This document shows positions 56,745 to 64,000 of a stretch of DNA of 64,000 bases, piece by piece. The notes under the pieces are model-generated. The model was not told where the DNA came from. It was given only the letters and a program-made list of their open reading frames with translations, and ran no database searches. The translations under genes were made by a program, and so were the position numbers. Source of the DNA: Clostridium sp. BJN0013. Lineage in GTDB: Bacteria > Bacillota > Clostridia > Clostridiales > Clostridiaceae. Location: NCBI RefSeq assembly GCF_040939125.1, contig NZ_CP162495.1, positions 434,001 to 498,000 of the forward strand, read 5' to 3'. The first letter of the stretch is position 1; each line of letters begins with the position of its first letter.

Positions 56745-57494
56745 TGAAATCTGTTGAGCTTCAGTTGAAAAAGATTTGATATTAATTATTTATGGATATA
56801 TATAACGTTTGATGGAAGAAATAGATAACAAAACATATGATATTTTTTATCATGTAAGTAATGGAGGAGCGATTTGCACCACTTCGGCGGTTAATCTTCT
56901 TGAATATAAATCGTTTTTTGAGCAGTTTGTAAATAAGTATGATGCAGTAATCCATATAAATATCGGCAGCGGATTTTCAAGTTGTTAGTAGAATGCCTGT
57001 ATAGCGGTACAAGAGTTTGAGAATGTTTTTGTTGTAGATTCTAAGAATTGTCAACCGGCCAAGGGCATGTTGTTATTGAAGCGGCAATAAAAGCTGCCGA
57101 AGACTATCCTACCGACTGTATATTGGAATGTCTGGCTTACATGACAAAAGGCGGCCGATGCTCAGCTGTTATGGCATTGGGTGTCAATCTATTGAAGCTT
57201 AAACCCTGTATTGGAGTGGAAAATGGGAAAATGCGAGTTGGAAAAAAATACCGTGGTACGTTAAAAAGGTGCCTGATGCAATATGTTGATGATAAGCTGC
57301 AAAATTCAAACAAAATTGTCTCCCGAAGGGTTTTTATTACGCATACAACTATAAATCTGGAAATAGCAGATGCCGTTAAAGATGCTGTCAGTCAAAAGGC
57401 AATTTTTGATAAGGTATATGAAACAAATGCAGGATATACTGTTTCAAGCCATTGCGGTCAGAATACATTAGGCGTCTTGTTCATTGAAAAATAA
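56745..57494 (+). pseudogene. DegV-family fatty-acid-binding protein gene, decayed
   Basis: Pieces of a DegV protein in several frames: DINYLWIYITFDGRN, then (ATG 56812 frame) NKTYDIFYHVSNGGAICTTS and FVNKYDAVIHINIGSGFSS. Two stop codons follow at about 56986, then NACIAVQEFENVFVVDSKN. After another frameshift LSTGQGHVVIEAAIKAAED continues to 57494 as an open frame (57048-57494) ending HCGQNTLGVLFIEK. The order matches the DegV fold (T-S-Q/A, SS-F-S, DS, G-x-G). At least three lesions. Confidence 0.65.
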
Positions 57495-57522
57495 AGGAAT
57501 TCTATAAGTCAAGGAGGATAAA

Positions 57523-58194
57523 TTGAAACGCTTGAGGAACTTTATAAAAACCCATAGACATTTCTATTGGGTACTTGTGTTGATACCGATCTTAATCTGG
57601 TTTAAATATTTGGAGGTAACTTTAGTACCGAAGTATATGATATATAGTCCGCTGGATGATCTTATTCCTATGGTACCTGCATTGATTATCCCTTATTTGC
57701 TGTGGTTTCCCTATATAGCTTATGGTATTATTTATACCGGAATTTATTCTAAAAGGGACTTTTATCGGTTGCTTATCTTTTTAGCAGGGGGAATGAGTAC
57801 CGCTTATATTATCTATATGATTTACCCGAATGGTCAGGAGTTAAGGCCTGCTGTTTTGGGACATGATCCGTTTTCTTTTATGGTAAGACTCGTTTATAAA
57901 ACGGATACTCCAACCAATATCTGCCCAAGTGTTCATGTAATCAACTCCATTGCGGTGCATTCAGCCCTATGTCACTCAAAGGCATTTGAGAGGGTAAAAT
58001 ACGGAAAACAAAAATCGAGCATATTAATGGTATTGATTTGCCTGTCAACAGTTATGATTAAGCAGCATTCCATAGTAGATGTAGCCGCAGGGATTATGGT
58101 GAGTGTACTTTTTAATATATTGCTTTATCATATAATTGAATCTAAGGAGAAAAGGAAAGAATACGCCTTATTCCATTGTGCAGAGGAGGATTAG
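57523..58194 (+). CDS. PAP2-superfamily membrane phosphatase/phosphotransferase
   Basis: A 223-residue integral membrane protein with about six helices. PAP2 motifs are present in the C-terminal half: RPAVLGH region, ICPSVHVINSIA (C2-like, Ser/His) and STVMIKQHSIVDVAAG (C3-like, catalytic His in QHSIVD). Such enzymes handle lipid phosphates or inositol-type lipids. The start is TTG 57523 after AAGGAGGATAA. It sits directly before the acyltransferase-glycosyltransferase fusion and, in the ancestral state, a PgsA gene, suggesting membrane glycolipid or phospholipid metabolism. Confidence 0.82.
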   Translation: MKRLRNFIKTHRHFYWVLVLIPILIWFKYLEVTLVPKYMIYSPLDDLIPMVPALIIPYLLWFPYIAYGIIYTGIYSKRDFYRLLIFLAGGMSTAYIIYMIYPNGQELRPAVLGHDPFSFMVRLVYKTDTPTNICPSVHVINSIAVHSALCHSKAFERVKYGKQKSSILMVLICLSTVMIKQHSIVDVAAGIMVSVLFNILLYHIIESKEKRKEYALFHCAEED

Positions 58195-58201
58195 CGGGAA
58201 T

Positions 58202-59899
58202 ATGGAGATAAATATTTTTAAAAGTATATTTGTATTTTTTTTATTATCCTTATTAAATACTGTGTGGTATCTTCTTTTACCGGGGGACAAATTTCATGAG
58301 GATAACTGTTTTTTCCGGGAAAGAAAATGGGAAGAGAAAGGACTGTTTTATCAAAGGGTTTTTAAGGTAAAGCAATGGAAAGACATATTGCCTGAGCTGG
58401 GGGATTTTCTTCCGGTAACGTTTAAAAAGAAAAAAATAGTCTCTTTTGACAAAGAGTATGTTAAGCAGTTTATTGCAGAAACCTGCAGAGCTGAAATATG
58501 CCATTGGAGTATTATATTTACAGTGTTTTTGTACTTTCTATATCAAGCAAATTGGATAAATACCGTAATGTTGGTAGTGGCAGTCTTGATAAATATTCCA
58601 TTTATTATAATACAAAGGTACAACCGTCCAAGGATGGCTGCAATGATGAAAAGGCAGGACAGAAACAGTAATAAAATAGAAAAGTGCAAAGTTCAGCATA
58701 TGCCCTCCATGCACACCGGCAAAATATTATTTATCTCAGCTGATAATACCGGAAATGGGCATAAAAGTATTACAGAGGCCTTGAGGCATCAAATAAAGAA
58801 GCTGGATGCCACGAAGCATTTGGAAGTAGTAGATGGATTTTCAATGGGGAATTATTTCTTTCGGGTCTTGAGTAATTTATATAGCCCTATAGCCGTAAAT
58901 GCTCCCCTTATATGGGGATGGCTATATAGGCTGTCTAATCACATGGTAAATGCTATTAATGTAATGTGTTCCCGGATCATTAAGAAGAAGCTGCTTCAGT
59001 TGCTGGAGGAGCTAAAGCCTGACATTATCATTTCAGTTCATGCGTTTTTTACCGGCTCTGTAACAAGAATTTTAGAAAAAAACCACATGGAAATTCCCGT
59101 TATTTCATTTGTTGCAGATCTTGACAATGTTTCGAACTTATGGGCAGACTCAAGAGCAAAGTATATACTTTGCCCTACTAAGGAAGCAGAAGACAAAATG
59201 AAATCCTTGGGAATATCTTCAGAAAGATTAAGGGTAGTGGGTTTTCCGGTAAGGGAAGAATTTTGCAGTGATATACCGGATATTGATATAGAAGCAAAAG
59301 ATTCGGCTAATGGCAGTATATCTGTGCTTTTTATAAGTGGAAGCCAAGGGTCCAGGCAAGTACTTAAAATGGCGAAGAAACTTCTGGAAAATGGTAAGTG
59401 CAATGTTACAATTATTGCCGGAAAGAATGAAGTTCTTAGAAAACAACTGGAAAAAGAATTAGCAGAATATTCGGAGGAGCAGGTCAGTATAATTGGTTTC
59501 ACGAAAGAAATAAAAGAGTATATGGCAAAAGCCGATATTCTTATCTTACGAGCTAGCCCGAATGTTTTAATGGAAGCTGTTAATTTATGCAAACCAATTA
59601 TTATAATTGGTGCGTTAAAGGGGCAGGAAGAAAAAAATCCGGAGTTTATAGAAAAGTATCAATTAGGCTGTATTTGTGAAAATTATAAAAAAATATCAAG
59701 TGTGATACAAGAATTATATGCATTTAATCAAGAAAAGATAGTATCTCTTAAGAATAATATGGTTCGCTTTCGAAATCCTGAAGCAGCATATAATATAGCA
59801 GTATTTATAATTCAGCAATGTAATCAGCAAATCAAGGAGTATCGAAATACAAAGGAAATAAAATCAAATCGAGTAATTCATGATATGATTTCTCAATAA
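58202..59899 (+). CDS. Fusion of a CrtO-like acyltransferase domain and an MGDG-synthase-like glycosyltransferase
   Basis: A 565-residue two-part protein. Residues 1-150 have membrane helices and FKVKQWKDILPELGDFLP, ETCRAEICHW and INIPFIIIQRYNRPRM, the pattern of glycosyl-4,4'-diaponeurosporenoate acyltransferase (CrtO) relatives. Residues 172-565 form a GT-B glycosyltransferase of the monogalactosyldiacylglycerol synthase type: ILFISADNTGNGHKSITEAL, IISVHAFFTGS, GFPVREEF, VLFISGSQGSRQV and ILRASPNVLMEAVNLCKPII. It probably glycosylates (and perhaps acylates) a membrane lipid. The start is ATG 58202; the frame extends to 58136 within the PAP2 gene. The gene appears intact and follows the PAP2 gene by 7 bases. 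Confidence 0.75.
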   Translation: MEINIFKSIFVFFLLSLLNTVWYLLLPGDKFHEDNCFFRERKWEEKGLFYQRVFKVKQWKDILPELGDFLPVTFKKKKIVSFDKEYVKQFIAETCRAEICHWSIIFTVFLYFLYQANWINTVMLVVAVLINIPFIIIQRYNRPRMAAMMKRQDRNSNKIEKCKVQHMPSMHTGKILFISADNTGNGHKSITEALRHQIKKLDATKHLEVVDGFSMGNYFFRVLSNLYSPIAVNAPLIWGWLYRLSNHMVNAINVMCSRIIKKKLLQLLEELKPDIIISVHAFFTGSVTRILEKNHMEIPVISFVADLDNVSNLWADSRAKYILCPTKEAEDKMKSLGISSERLRVVGFPVREEFCSDIPDIDIEAKDSANGSISVLFISGSQGSRQVLKMAKKLLENGKCNVTIIAGKNEVLRKQLEKELAEYSEEQVSIIGFTKEIKEYMAKADILILRASPNVLMEAVNLCKPIIIIGALKGQEEKNPEFIEKYQLGCICENYKKISSVIQELYAFNQEKIVSLKNNMVRFRNPEAAYNIAVFIIQQCNQQIKEYRNTKEIKSNRVIHDMISQ

Positions 59900-59943
59900 G
59901 AAAATAATTTAAGAACAAGAAAGGGAAACAGAAAGGATCAAGG

Positions 59944-60240
59944 ATGAAAATCCATAGAAAAGAGCTTTTATCTATACCTAATTGAATAGGATATTTCAGG
60001 ATTTTGTTAATACCGTTGTTCTGTATAATTTATATAGGAGCCGATTCCATAATAGACTATTATGTGGCAGCGGGAATTGTAATAATCTCGGCAGTAACAG
60101 ATTTTCTGGATGGTAAAATAGCCAGAAGATTTTATATGATAACGGAATTTGAAAAGATCATAGATCCTATGGCAGATAAGCTGACTCACTGTCTATAGCC
60201 TTATGTCTTACGCTATGGTATCACTATATGAAATATCTTA
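59944..60240 (+). pseudogene. pgsA: pgsA-like CDP-alcohol phosphatidyltransferase, decayed
   Basis: ATG 59944 reads MKIHRKELLSIPN, then TGA (59983) where the family has Trp in IPNWIG, then IGYFRILLIPLF. The catalytic motif is recognisable as DGKIARRFYMITEFEKIIDP with MADK, but the conserved Gly is changed to Glu. A frameshift near 60189 follows, with LSIALCLTLWYHYMKYL continuing in another frame, and the gene is cut off at the IS4 relic near 60240. Phosphatidylglycerophosphate synthase is its likely ancestor; an intact copy must exist elsewhere. Confidence 0.75.
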
Positions 60241-60242
60241 TA

Positions 60243-60341
60243 TAATCAATTAGAAATATGATTGAATTCCTAAATATAAGTTTCAATACCAATTATTATA
60301 CTTTAATGGAATTTTATATAAATTTACTGTCCGTAAGTCAG
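60243..60341 (+). mobile_element. Solo right end of the IS4-family element (diverged)
   Basis: About 100 bases match the right ends of the two full IS4 copies, including ACTTTAATGGAATTTTATAT and CTGTCCGTAAGTCAG, with several substitutions. No transposase or left end accompanies it. It truncates the pgsA remnant, so this family has been active here for some time. Confidence 0.8.
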
Positions 60342-60560
60342 CCTACACAGTAGATTTTTTAACGAAAAAGGGGAAGCGGAAGAAGTTGGTACCGTCCCTG
60401 TAAGCGCTGTTGCCTCGCCCTAACTTGGTTGATTATAGCCCGTATTTGAACTGACAAACAGAATCAAAGAAACAATTGATGATTTTTACACAGGACGCAA
60501 AAAATTATCTGAAGAATCACTGAGAAGTATTTATTGAACAGTACCACAAATAGATAAAAC
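60342..60560. other. Unassigned region between the IS relic and the ADH gene
   Basis: Contains only short scraps: a frame reading FNEKGEAEEVGTVPVSAVAS before a stop, and NRIKETIDDFYTGRKKLSEE before another. I recognise neither; they look like ends of lost genes. Confidence 0.3.
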
Positions 60561-60567
60561 AAATGAA

Positions 60568-60600
60568 GTACCTTACCCAAATAGGCAAGGTACCTTTGTG
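60568..60600 (-). terminator. Hairpin downstream of the alcohol dehydrogenase gene
   Basis: GTACCTT / AAGGTAC inverted repeat around ACCCAAATAGGC, about 50 bases beyond the ADH stop on the minus strand. The T-rich tail is weak. Confidence 0.5.
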
Positions 60601-60647
60601 CAATCACTGGATTATGCCACCGTAAACTACACAGTGAAAGATAATGC

Positions 60648-61772
60648 TTATTCCAAATCCAACACAACCTTAATAGCACAGGTAGGATCTGCTGCAATTT
60701 CAAAAGCTTTTTCAGCATTTTCCAGAGGGAATTTATGAGTGATGATCTCTGGTGCTTTTGACTTCTTTTCAGCCAAATTGGATATTACTTCTTCAATGTC
60801 ATTAGGTGAAAAACCACGGGAACCCATTAATGCGCACTGTGTACTCATCAATTCATGAAAGCTGATGGTAACGGGCTGCTTATGCAGTGCTATGCAGGTA
60901 TACCTGGAATGCTGTTTTGCATGTTTCATGAATTCATCCACAAAGCCTTTGATTCCTGCACAGTCAATAACAACGTCTATATTTATTACTGAATTTTCTG
61001 TAACCGTCATTTTACCATTTTCATAACTGATACGGTGATTTGTATTTTTAAGAATGCCAAAATAGTTTTCAAGGAATTTTATTGTGCTCTCCGGACCTTT
61101 CAGTGAGCTAAAGCCAATTCCACCCAGTTTTTGGACAGCTTTAAGTCTTGTGTCGTCTATGTCCAGCACGACAATTTTTTTGTTTCCCTGTGCGGCAAGG
61201 CTACATAGTGCACATAAGCCAATTGTCCCTGCACCGATAATCAGTATGTTTTCATTAGGTTTTGCCTTTGCTGTATTTTTTCCGTGGGTAGCCACGCTGA
61301 AAGGTTCAATTAAGACGGCATCATCGTAAGAGAGATTATCTGGCAGAATATAAAGGTTATAACCAATTTTTGCATTTTGAACTCTTACATACTGGGAAAA
61401 TGCGCCTGCCATGTCTGCTTCATATTGATTAGGTGTGCATTTTGAAGGTTCTACAAACACTCTTGTGCCAACTTCCACATCTTTCACATTTTCACCTTTT
61501 TCATATATATATCCAACCATTTCATGCCCGAATTCACGGCCTGGATTGATTTGCACCTTTTCTCCTCCATGAAGGTACCCTGTAATATCTGTTCCACAAA
61601 TACCTGCTCTCACATTCCTTACGATTACATCATCGGGACCACAGATGGGAAGTTCTTTTTCCTCCAGTTTTACATTTCTGATTCCATGATAAATCAATGC
61701 CTTTATAGTAGATTTCTTTTCATTGTTCTCTAATTTGTTTATAGTTATATTTCTGCTATTTAATTTGTCCAT
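60648..61772 (-). CDS. Zinc-dependent medium-chain alcohol/polyol dehydrogenase
   Basis: A 374-residue MDR enzyme that oxidises an alcohol or polyol with NAD(P). Catalytic-zinc ligands: the Cys of RAGICGTDITGY, the His-Glu of GREFGHEMVG, and Glu in FVEPSK or LIEPFS. The Rossmann motif is ILIIGAGTIGLCALC. The structural-zinc four-Cys loop is replaced by CTPNQYEADMAGAFSQYV with a single Cys, so that site is missing. The start is ATG 61772, after AAAGGAG; the frame extends to 61790. The substrate is undetermined. It stands alone, with no neighbour of related function. Confidence 0.88.
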   Translation of the reverse strand: MDKLNSRNITINKLENNEKKSTIKALIYHGIRNVKLEEKELPICGPDDVIVRNVRAGICGTDITGYLHGGEKVQINPGREFGHEMVGYIYEKGENVKDVEVGTRVFVEPSKCTPNQYEADMAGAFSQYVRVQNAKIGYNLYILPDNLSYDDAVLIEPFSVATHGKNTAKAKPNENILIIGAGTIGLCALCSLAAQGNKKIVVLDIDDTRLKAVQKLGGIGFSSLKGPESTIKFLENYFGILKNTNHRISYENGKMTVTENSVINIDVVIDCAGIKGFVDEFMKHAKQHSRYTCIALHKQPVTISFHELMSTQCALMGSRGFSPNDIEEVISNLAEKKSKAPEIITHKFPLENAEKAFEIAADPTCAIKVVLDLE

Positions 61773-62023
61773 AATAACGCTCCTTTTCAATTACTTTTAT
61801 ATTGAATGATTTTATATGTTTATAATGCATGGGTAATATTTAGCTCTTGTTAGAGAAATGTTTGGGAAATATTAATTTAAAAAAGGCAGTTTACTACAAA
61901 ATTATCGTATTTTACGAAAAACAATCACCTGCAAAAAATGCAAATTTCAAGTAGGATGGCGGTAAAATTCAATTATTGCCATAAATCATTATAAATTTGT
62001 CTAATAATTTTAGAAGTATAAAA

Positions 62024-62161
62024 ATGTATGGGAAACCATTTATCAGTATTAGTGCAGTGCTTTTGTATTTGGCAAGTAATAATCATTTTGAAGAATATAT
62101 AATTGATTTATATTGGGAATATGTTAATGATGTTGAATTTGAAGTTATAAAATTTTCTTAA
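62024..62161 (+). CDS. Small hypothetical ORF (45 residues)
   Basis: MYGKPFISISAVLLYLASNN then HFEEYIIDLYWEYVNDVEFE and a short end. No strong ribosome binding site and no family recognised; it may be the tail of a lost gene. The rest of the 61773-62274 gap shows no other feature. Confidence 0.25.
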   Translation: MYGKPFISISAVLLYLASNNHFEEYIIDLYWEYVNDVEFEVIKFS

Positions 62162-62274
62162 AAAGTTATAATAATGTATATAAATTTTTGATATTAAGAT
62201 ATAATGTGTACTATGTATAATTATAGTAATTGTTTCTTTTTAAGACAAAATCAAAAGAGTAGGATGTGTAAATA

Positions 62275-62537
62275 ATGGAGCAGAAAATTAAAGAACTCAC
62301 GTTATTGTTGTTATACTTAACTTCCTGGGAAGAAGATTGTAAACCATACAAATTTAAAAGAAGTTGGAAAGGATATAATTTTGAAATACTTGATAAATTA
62401 AAAGATCAAGGATTTATTAATATGGTAGCCACAAATCTAAATCAGTGTATTTTACGGATGAAGGTATAAAGAAAGCTGAAGAATTAATGTGTAGCTATCT
62501 TAAAAATTCTAAGTCAAATGAAAAAGAAAAAATATAG
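62275..62537 (+). pseudogene. DUF6429-like small protein, frameshifted
   Basis: MEQKIKELTLLLLYLTSWEE then KRSWKGYNFEILDKLKDQGF in the first frame. A one-base shift near 62430 moves the rest, SHKSKSVYFTDEGIKKAEEL, to another frame ending at 62537. The two halves join into a normal-looking protein of about 87 residues. Function unknown. Confidence 0.6.
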
Positions 62538-62694
62538 GTGCCCTTACTGCGGAGCATTGTCGCTAGATGAAGAAAATAGCTGGGATATTTGTGCACTGTG
62601 TGACTGGGATTTAGAATTATTTATGTTTACTTTGGTATCGGATGGTATTTCATCAGGCCTCAAAGTAATTTTTATTCTCAATTTTTATATCTGA
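62518..62694 (+). CDS. CPCC-type cysteine-rich small protein, probably truncated
   Basis: A 58-residue frame, MKKKKYRCPYCGALSLDEEN then WDICALCDWDLELF. The CPxCG...ICxxCxWxxD layout is that of CPCC-family zinc-binding proteins, but after it the sequence loses the family pattern (hydrophobic tail and early stop), so the C-terminus is probably replaced. It overlaps the end of the DUF6429-like remnant. Confidence 0.5.
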   Translation: MKKKKYRCPYCGALSLDEENSWDICALCDWDLELFMFTLVSDGISSGLKVIFILNFYI

Positions 62695-62736
62695 ACTTTT
62701 ATCAGATAATGCTATGCTAACTATAACGGTTATTGA

Positions 62737-62768
62737 AAACACCAGAATCAAATTTTTGGTGTTTTTAT
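62737..62768 (+). terminator. Hairpin terminator
   Basis: AAACACCA (62737-62744) pairs with TGGTGTTT (62757-62764), followed by TTAT. Confidence 0.7.
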
Positions 62769-62844
62769 ATATTGCTGTAATATTCAAGAGGAATATAATT
62801 GTTTGTATCGAATATTATAATTGTAACATGTTTGGATTAGGTGG

Positions 62845-62994
62845 TTGTTTACATTAACTGATGACAATATTGAAGAGCTATGTGAATATTTAGATAAAGT
62901 ATGTAACCTCATTCTTGATTTAGTATGCTGTGTAAAGAGGTTGAAAGAAAGTAAAATAACATTACTGGATAGATGGGAATGGAATTGGAGTTAA
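62845..62994 (+). other. Possible small ORF
   Basis: A frame of about 49 codons, LFTLTDDNIEELCEYLDKVC and onward to KITLLDRWEWNWS. The only start in range is TTG 62845, with AGGTGG directly against it, which is too close. It could be the tail of a decayed gene. It ends 15 bases before the next gene. Confidence 0.25.
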
Positions 62995-63009
62995 CAGAAA
63001 GGAATGCTG

Positions 63010-64000
63010 ATGTCAGTGTGTAAAGAGTGTAATAGAGAATATGATGAAACAATGTTTTTACAATATCCGTCTTGTTTAATTGAGCAGGAAAGTTCTGATG
63101 AAAAAGTTGACTGCCAGAATACAAATGGTAAAGTTAAAATAGCTGAAGTATTTTCGGAAAATGCCTATAATCTTTTCGTCAAGTACTGTACAGCACACAA
63201 CCTAAAATATATCAATGACTTGAGATCTTTTGATTTTAACGAACTCAGAAAAGTGCCGGGTATTGGGAAAAAGAAAATTGATAGTATAATTGCCCGCTTT
63301 AGAAAATTTCCTGAATTGGCAGAAAAAAATTTAACAAAAGAAGTTGAGAACGTTATTGATACTATGTTTAATGAAATAGATGAAAGTATCTTAGATCTAA
63401 ATATAGGATGTCTAAATACTTTAGATATCAAGTTGCGTACGTTGCATACTCTTGAAAGTAATGGATATACATATTTGAGAGATTTAGAGAATATTTCTAG
63501 AGAGCAATTGACAGATATAGTTGGTAAAAGGAATATAGAAAAGTTTGAAAATATTCAACAAGATTTTAAAAAAAATCTGACAGAATTTCTTGAAATAGTG
63601 TTGGAAAATCTATCAGATAAAGAAGAATATAAAATGTTTTTGAAACGAGCCAATGGATTTACTTTACAGGAAATTGCTAATGAAAGGGAAATAACCAGAG
63701 AAAGAGTGCGCCAAATTCTAAAAAATTTTAATTTGAAAATATCAATTTTTATAGATTTAATTATAAAACGAGCAATAGATCAAAAAGGGTATGCAACGGT
63801 TCAGGAACTGCTGGGTATATATAATAATGATGATTATGATAAGATTCTAATTTCATCATGCATTCAAAATGAACAGTTGGAATACCTTGATTTTGCAGAT
63901 GTATTTGTTGCTAAAAGAAAAGATGAAAAATCTACGGAAGATATTATATTTCAAATTGCTTCAGAATTTGTTGGTGATGGAAAAGATTTATATGAGAATT
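63010..64000 (+). CDS. HhH / alpha-CTD-like / sigma-4-like DNA-binding protein (partial, runs off window)
   Basis: The frame starts at ATG 63010, 6-7 bases after AAAGGA, and is open to the window end (330 codons). Residues 1-22 have a small Cys cluster (CKECNREYDE ... PSC). LRKVPGIGKKKIDSIIARF (79-97) is a helix-hairpin-helix. LNTLDIKLRTLHTLESNGYT (about 135-154) with YLRDLENISREQL resembles the RNA polymerase alpha C-terminal domain. FTLQEIANEREITRERVRQI (217-236) is a sigma-70 region 4-like helix-turn-helix. The combination suggests a transcription factor that contacts RNA polymerase or promoters. I do not recognise the family as a whole. Confidence 0.65.
   Translation, partial: MSVCKECNREYDETMFLQYPSCLIEQESSDEKVDCQNTNGKVKIAEVFSENAYNLFVKYCTAHNLKYINDLRSFDFNELRKVPGIGKKKIDSIIARFRKFPELAEKNLTKEVENVIDTMFNEIDESILDLNIGCLNTLDIKLRTLHTLESNGYTYLRDLENISREQLTDIVGKRNIEKFENIQQDFKKNLTEFLEIVLENLSDKEEYKMFLKRANGFTLQEIANEREITRERVRQILKNFNLKISIFIDLIIKRAIDQKGYATVQELLGIYNNDDYDKILISSCIQNEQLEYLDFADVFVAKRKDEKSTEDIIFQIASEFVGDGKDLYEN

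Noticed and set aside
62845-62994. A genuine small protein upstream of the sigma-4-like protein
   Set aside because: No workable ribosome binding site or start codon; listed only as a possible ORF.

Overview
The window is low-GC Firmicute DNA of Clostridium type. This is inferred from AT-rich codon use, strong AGGAGG ribosome binding sites, the housekeeping order dnaE-pfkA-pyk-rlmD at the left edge, and the kinds of mobile DNA present. I cannot name the species from the sequence.

Layout. 1-6.8 kb is conserved chromosome: the 3' part of dnaE, 6-phosphofructokinase, pyruvate kinase and the 23S rRNA methyltransferase rlmD. From the last codons of rlmD onward almost everything is accessory. 6.8-12.6 kb is a visibly GC-richer segment with a small HTH protein, a two-component system and an ABC exporter (module A). 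It lies between two copies of the short sequence that encodes the conserved HVET tail of RlmD, so it looks like an element integrated into rlmD. A serine-recombinase tail sits just inside the left end, and the displaced rlmD 3' end sits at the right end, split by an IS4-family element. 14.2-17.1 kb is a three-gene DDE transposition unit with frameshifts. 17.6-25.1 kb is a type I restriction-modification locus with a half-size HsdS, HsdR, HsdS, HsdM and a decayed extra HsdS cassette. 25.1-28.8 kb is a scrap yard: an antitoxin gene, a toxin/HNH chimera, a group II intron with a broken maturase, and an internally deleted serine recombinase.

28.8-32.5 kb is the most coherent functional unit: a putative macrolide/streptogramin resistance cluster. 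A consensus promoter drives a 12-codon leader peptide ending in the MRLR stalling motif, then an RlmA-type 23S rRNA methyltransferase. A second leader (MYYIFI) with alternative hairpins precedes an ABC-F ribosome-protection protein, and a Vat-type acetyltransferase follows. The arrangement parallels mef(A)-msr(D) with its MTASMRLR and MYLIFM leaders, but with a methyltransferase in place of the efflux pump.

32.5-43.7 kb holds a TetR repressor, a CPC-type metal P-type ATPase, and a second HTH/two-component/BceAB-like transporter (module B). The 3' end of module B's kinase gene is interrupted by a second IS4 copy, which itself carries a 1662-bp IS110-family insertion. 44.0-46.7 kb encodes a rifamycin phosphotransferase.

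46.7-60.3 kb is a decaying envelope/glycolipid region: remnants of a GT1 glycosyltransferase, UDP-glucose dehydrogenase, an epimerase, DegV, a SIMPL protein, an IS982 transposase, an ABC ATPase and PgsA. Among them are apparently intact genes for a GT4 glycosyltransferase, an HD hydrolase, a uracil-DNA glycosylase-like protein, a third two-component system, a PAP2 protein, and an acyltransferase-glycosyltransferase fusion. The right end carries a zinc alcohol dehydrogenase, small decayed genes, and the start of an unusual protein combining helix-hairpin-helix, alpha-CTD-like and sigma region 4-like segments.

I found no tRNA, rRNA or CRISPR array. Many of the broken genes are broken at homopolymers; whether that is biology or assembly error cannot be settled from the sequence alone.
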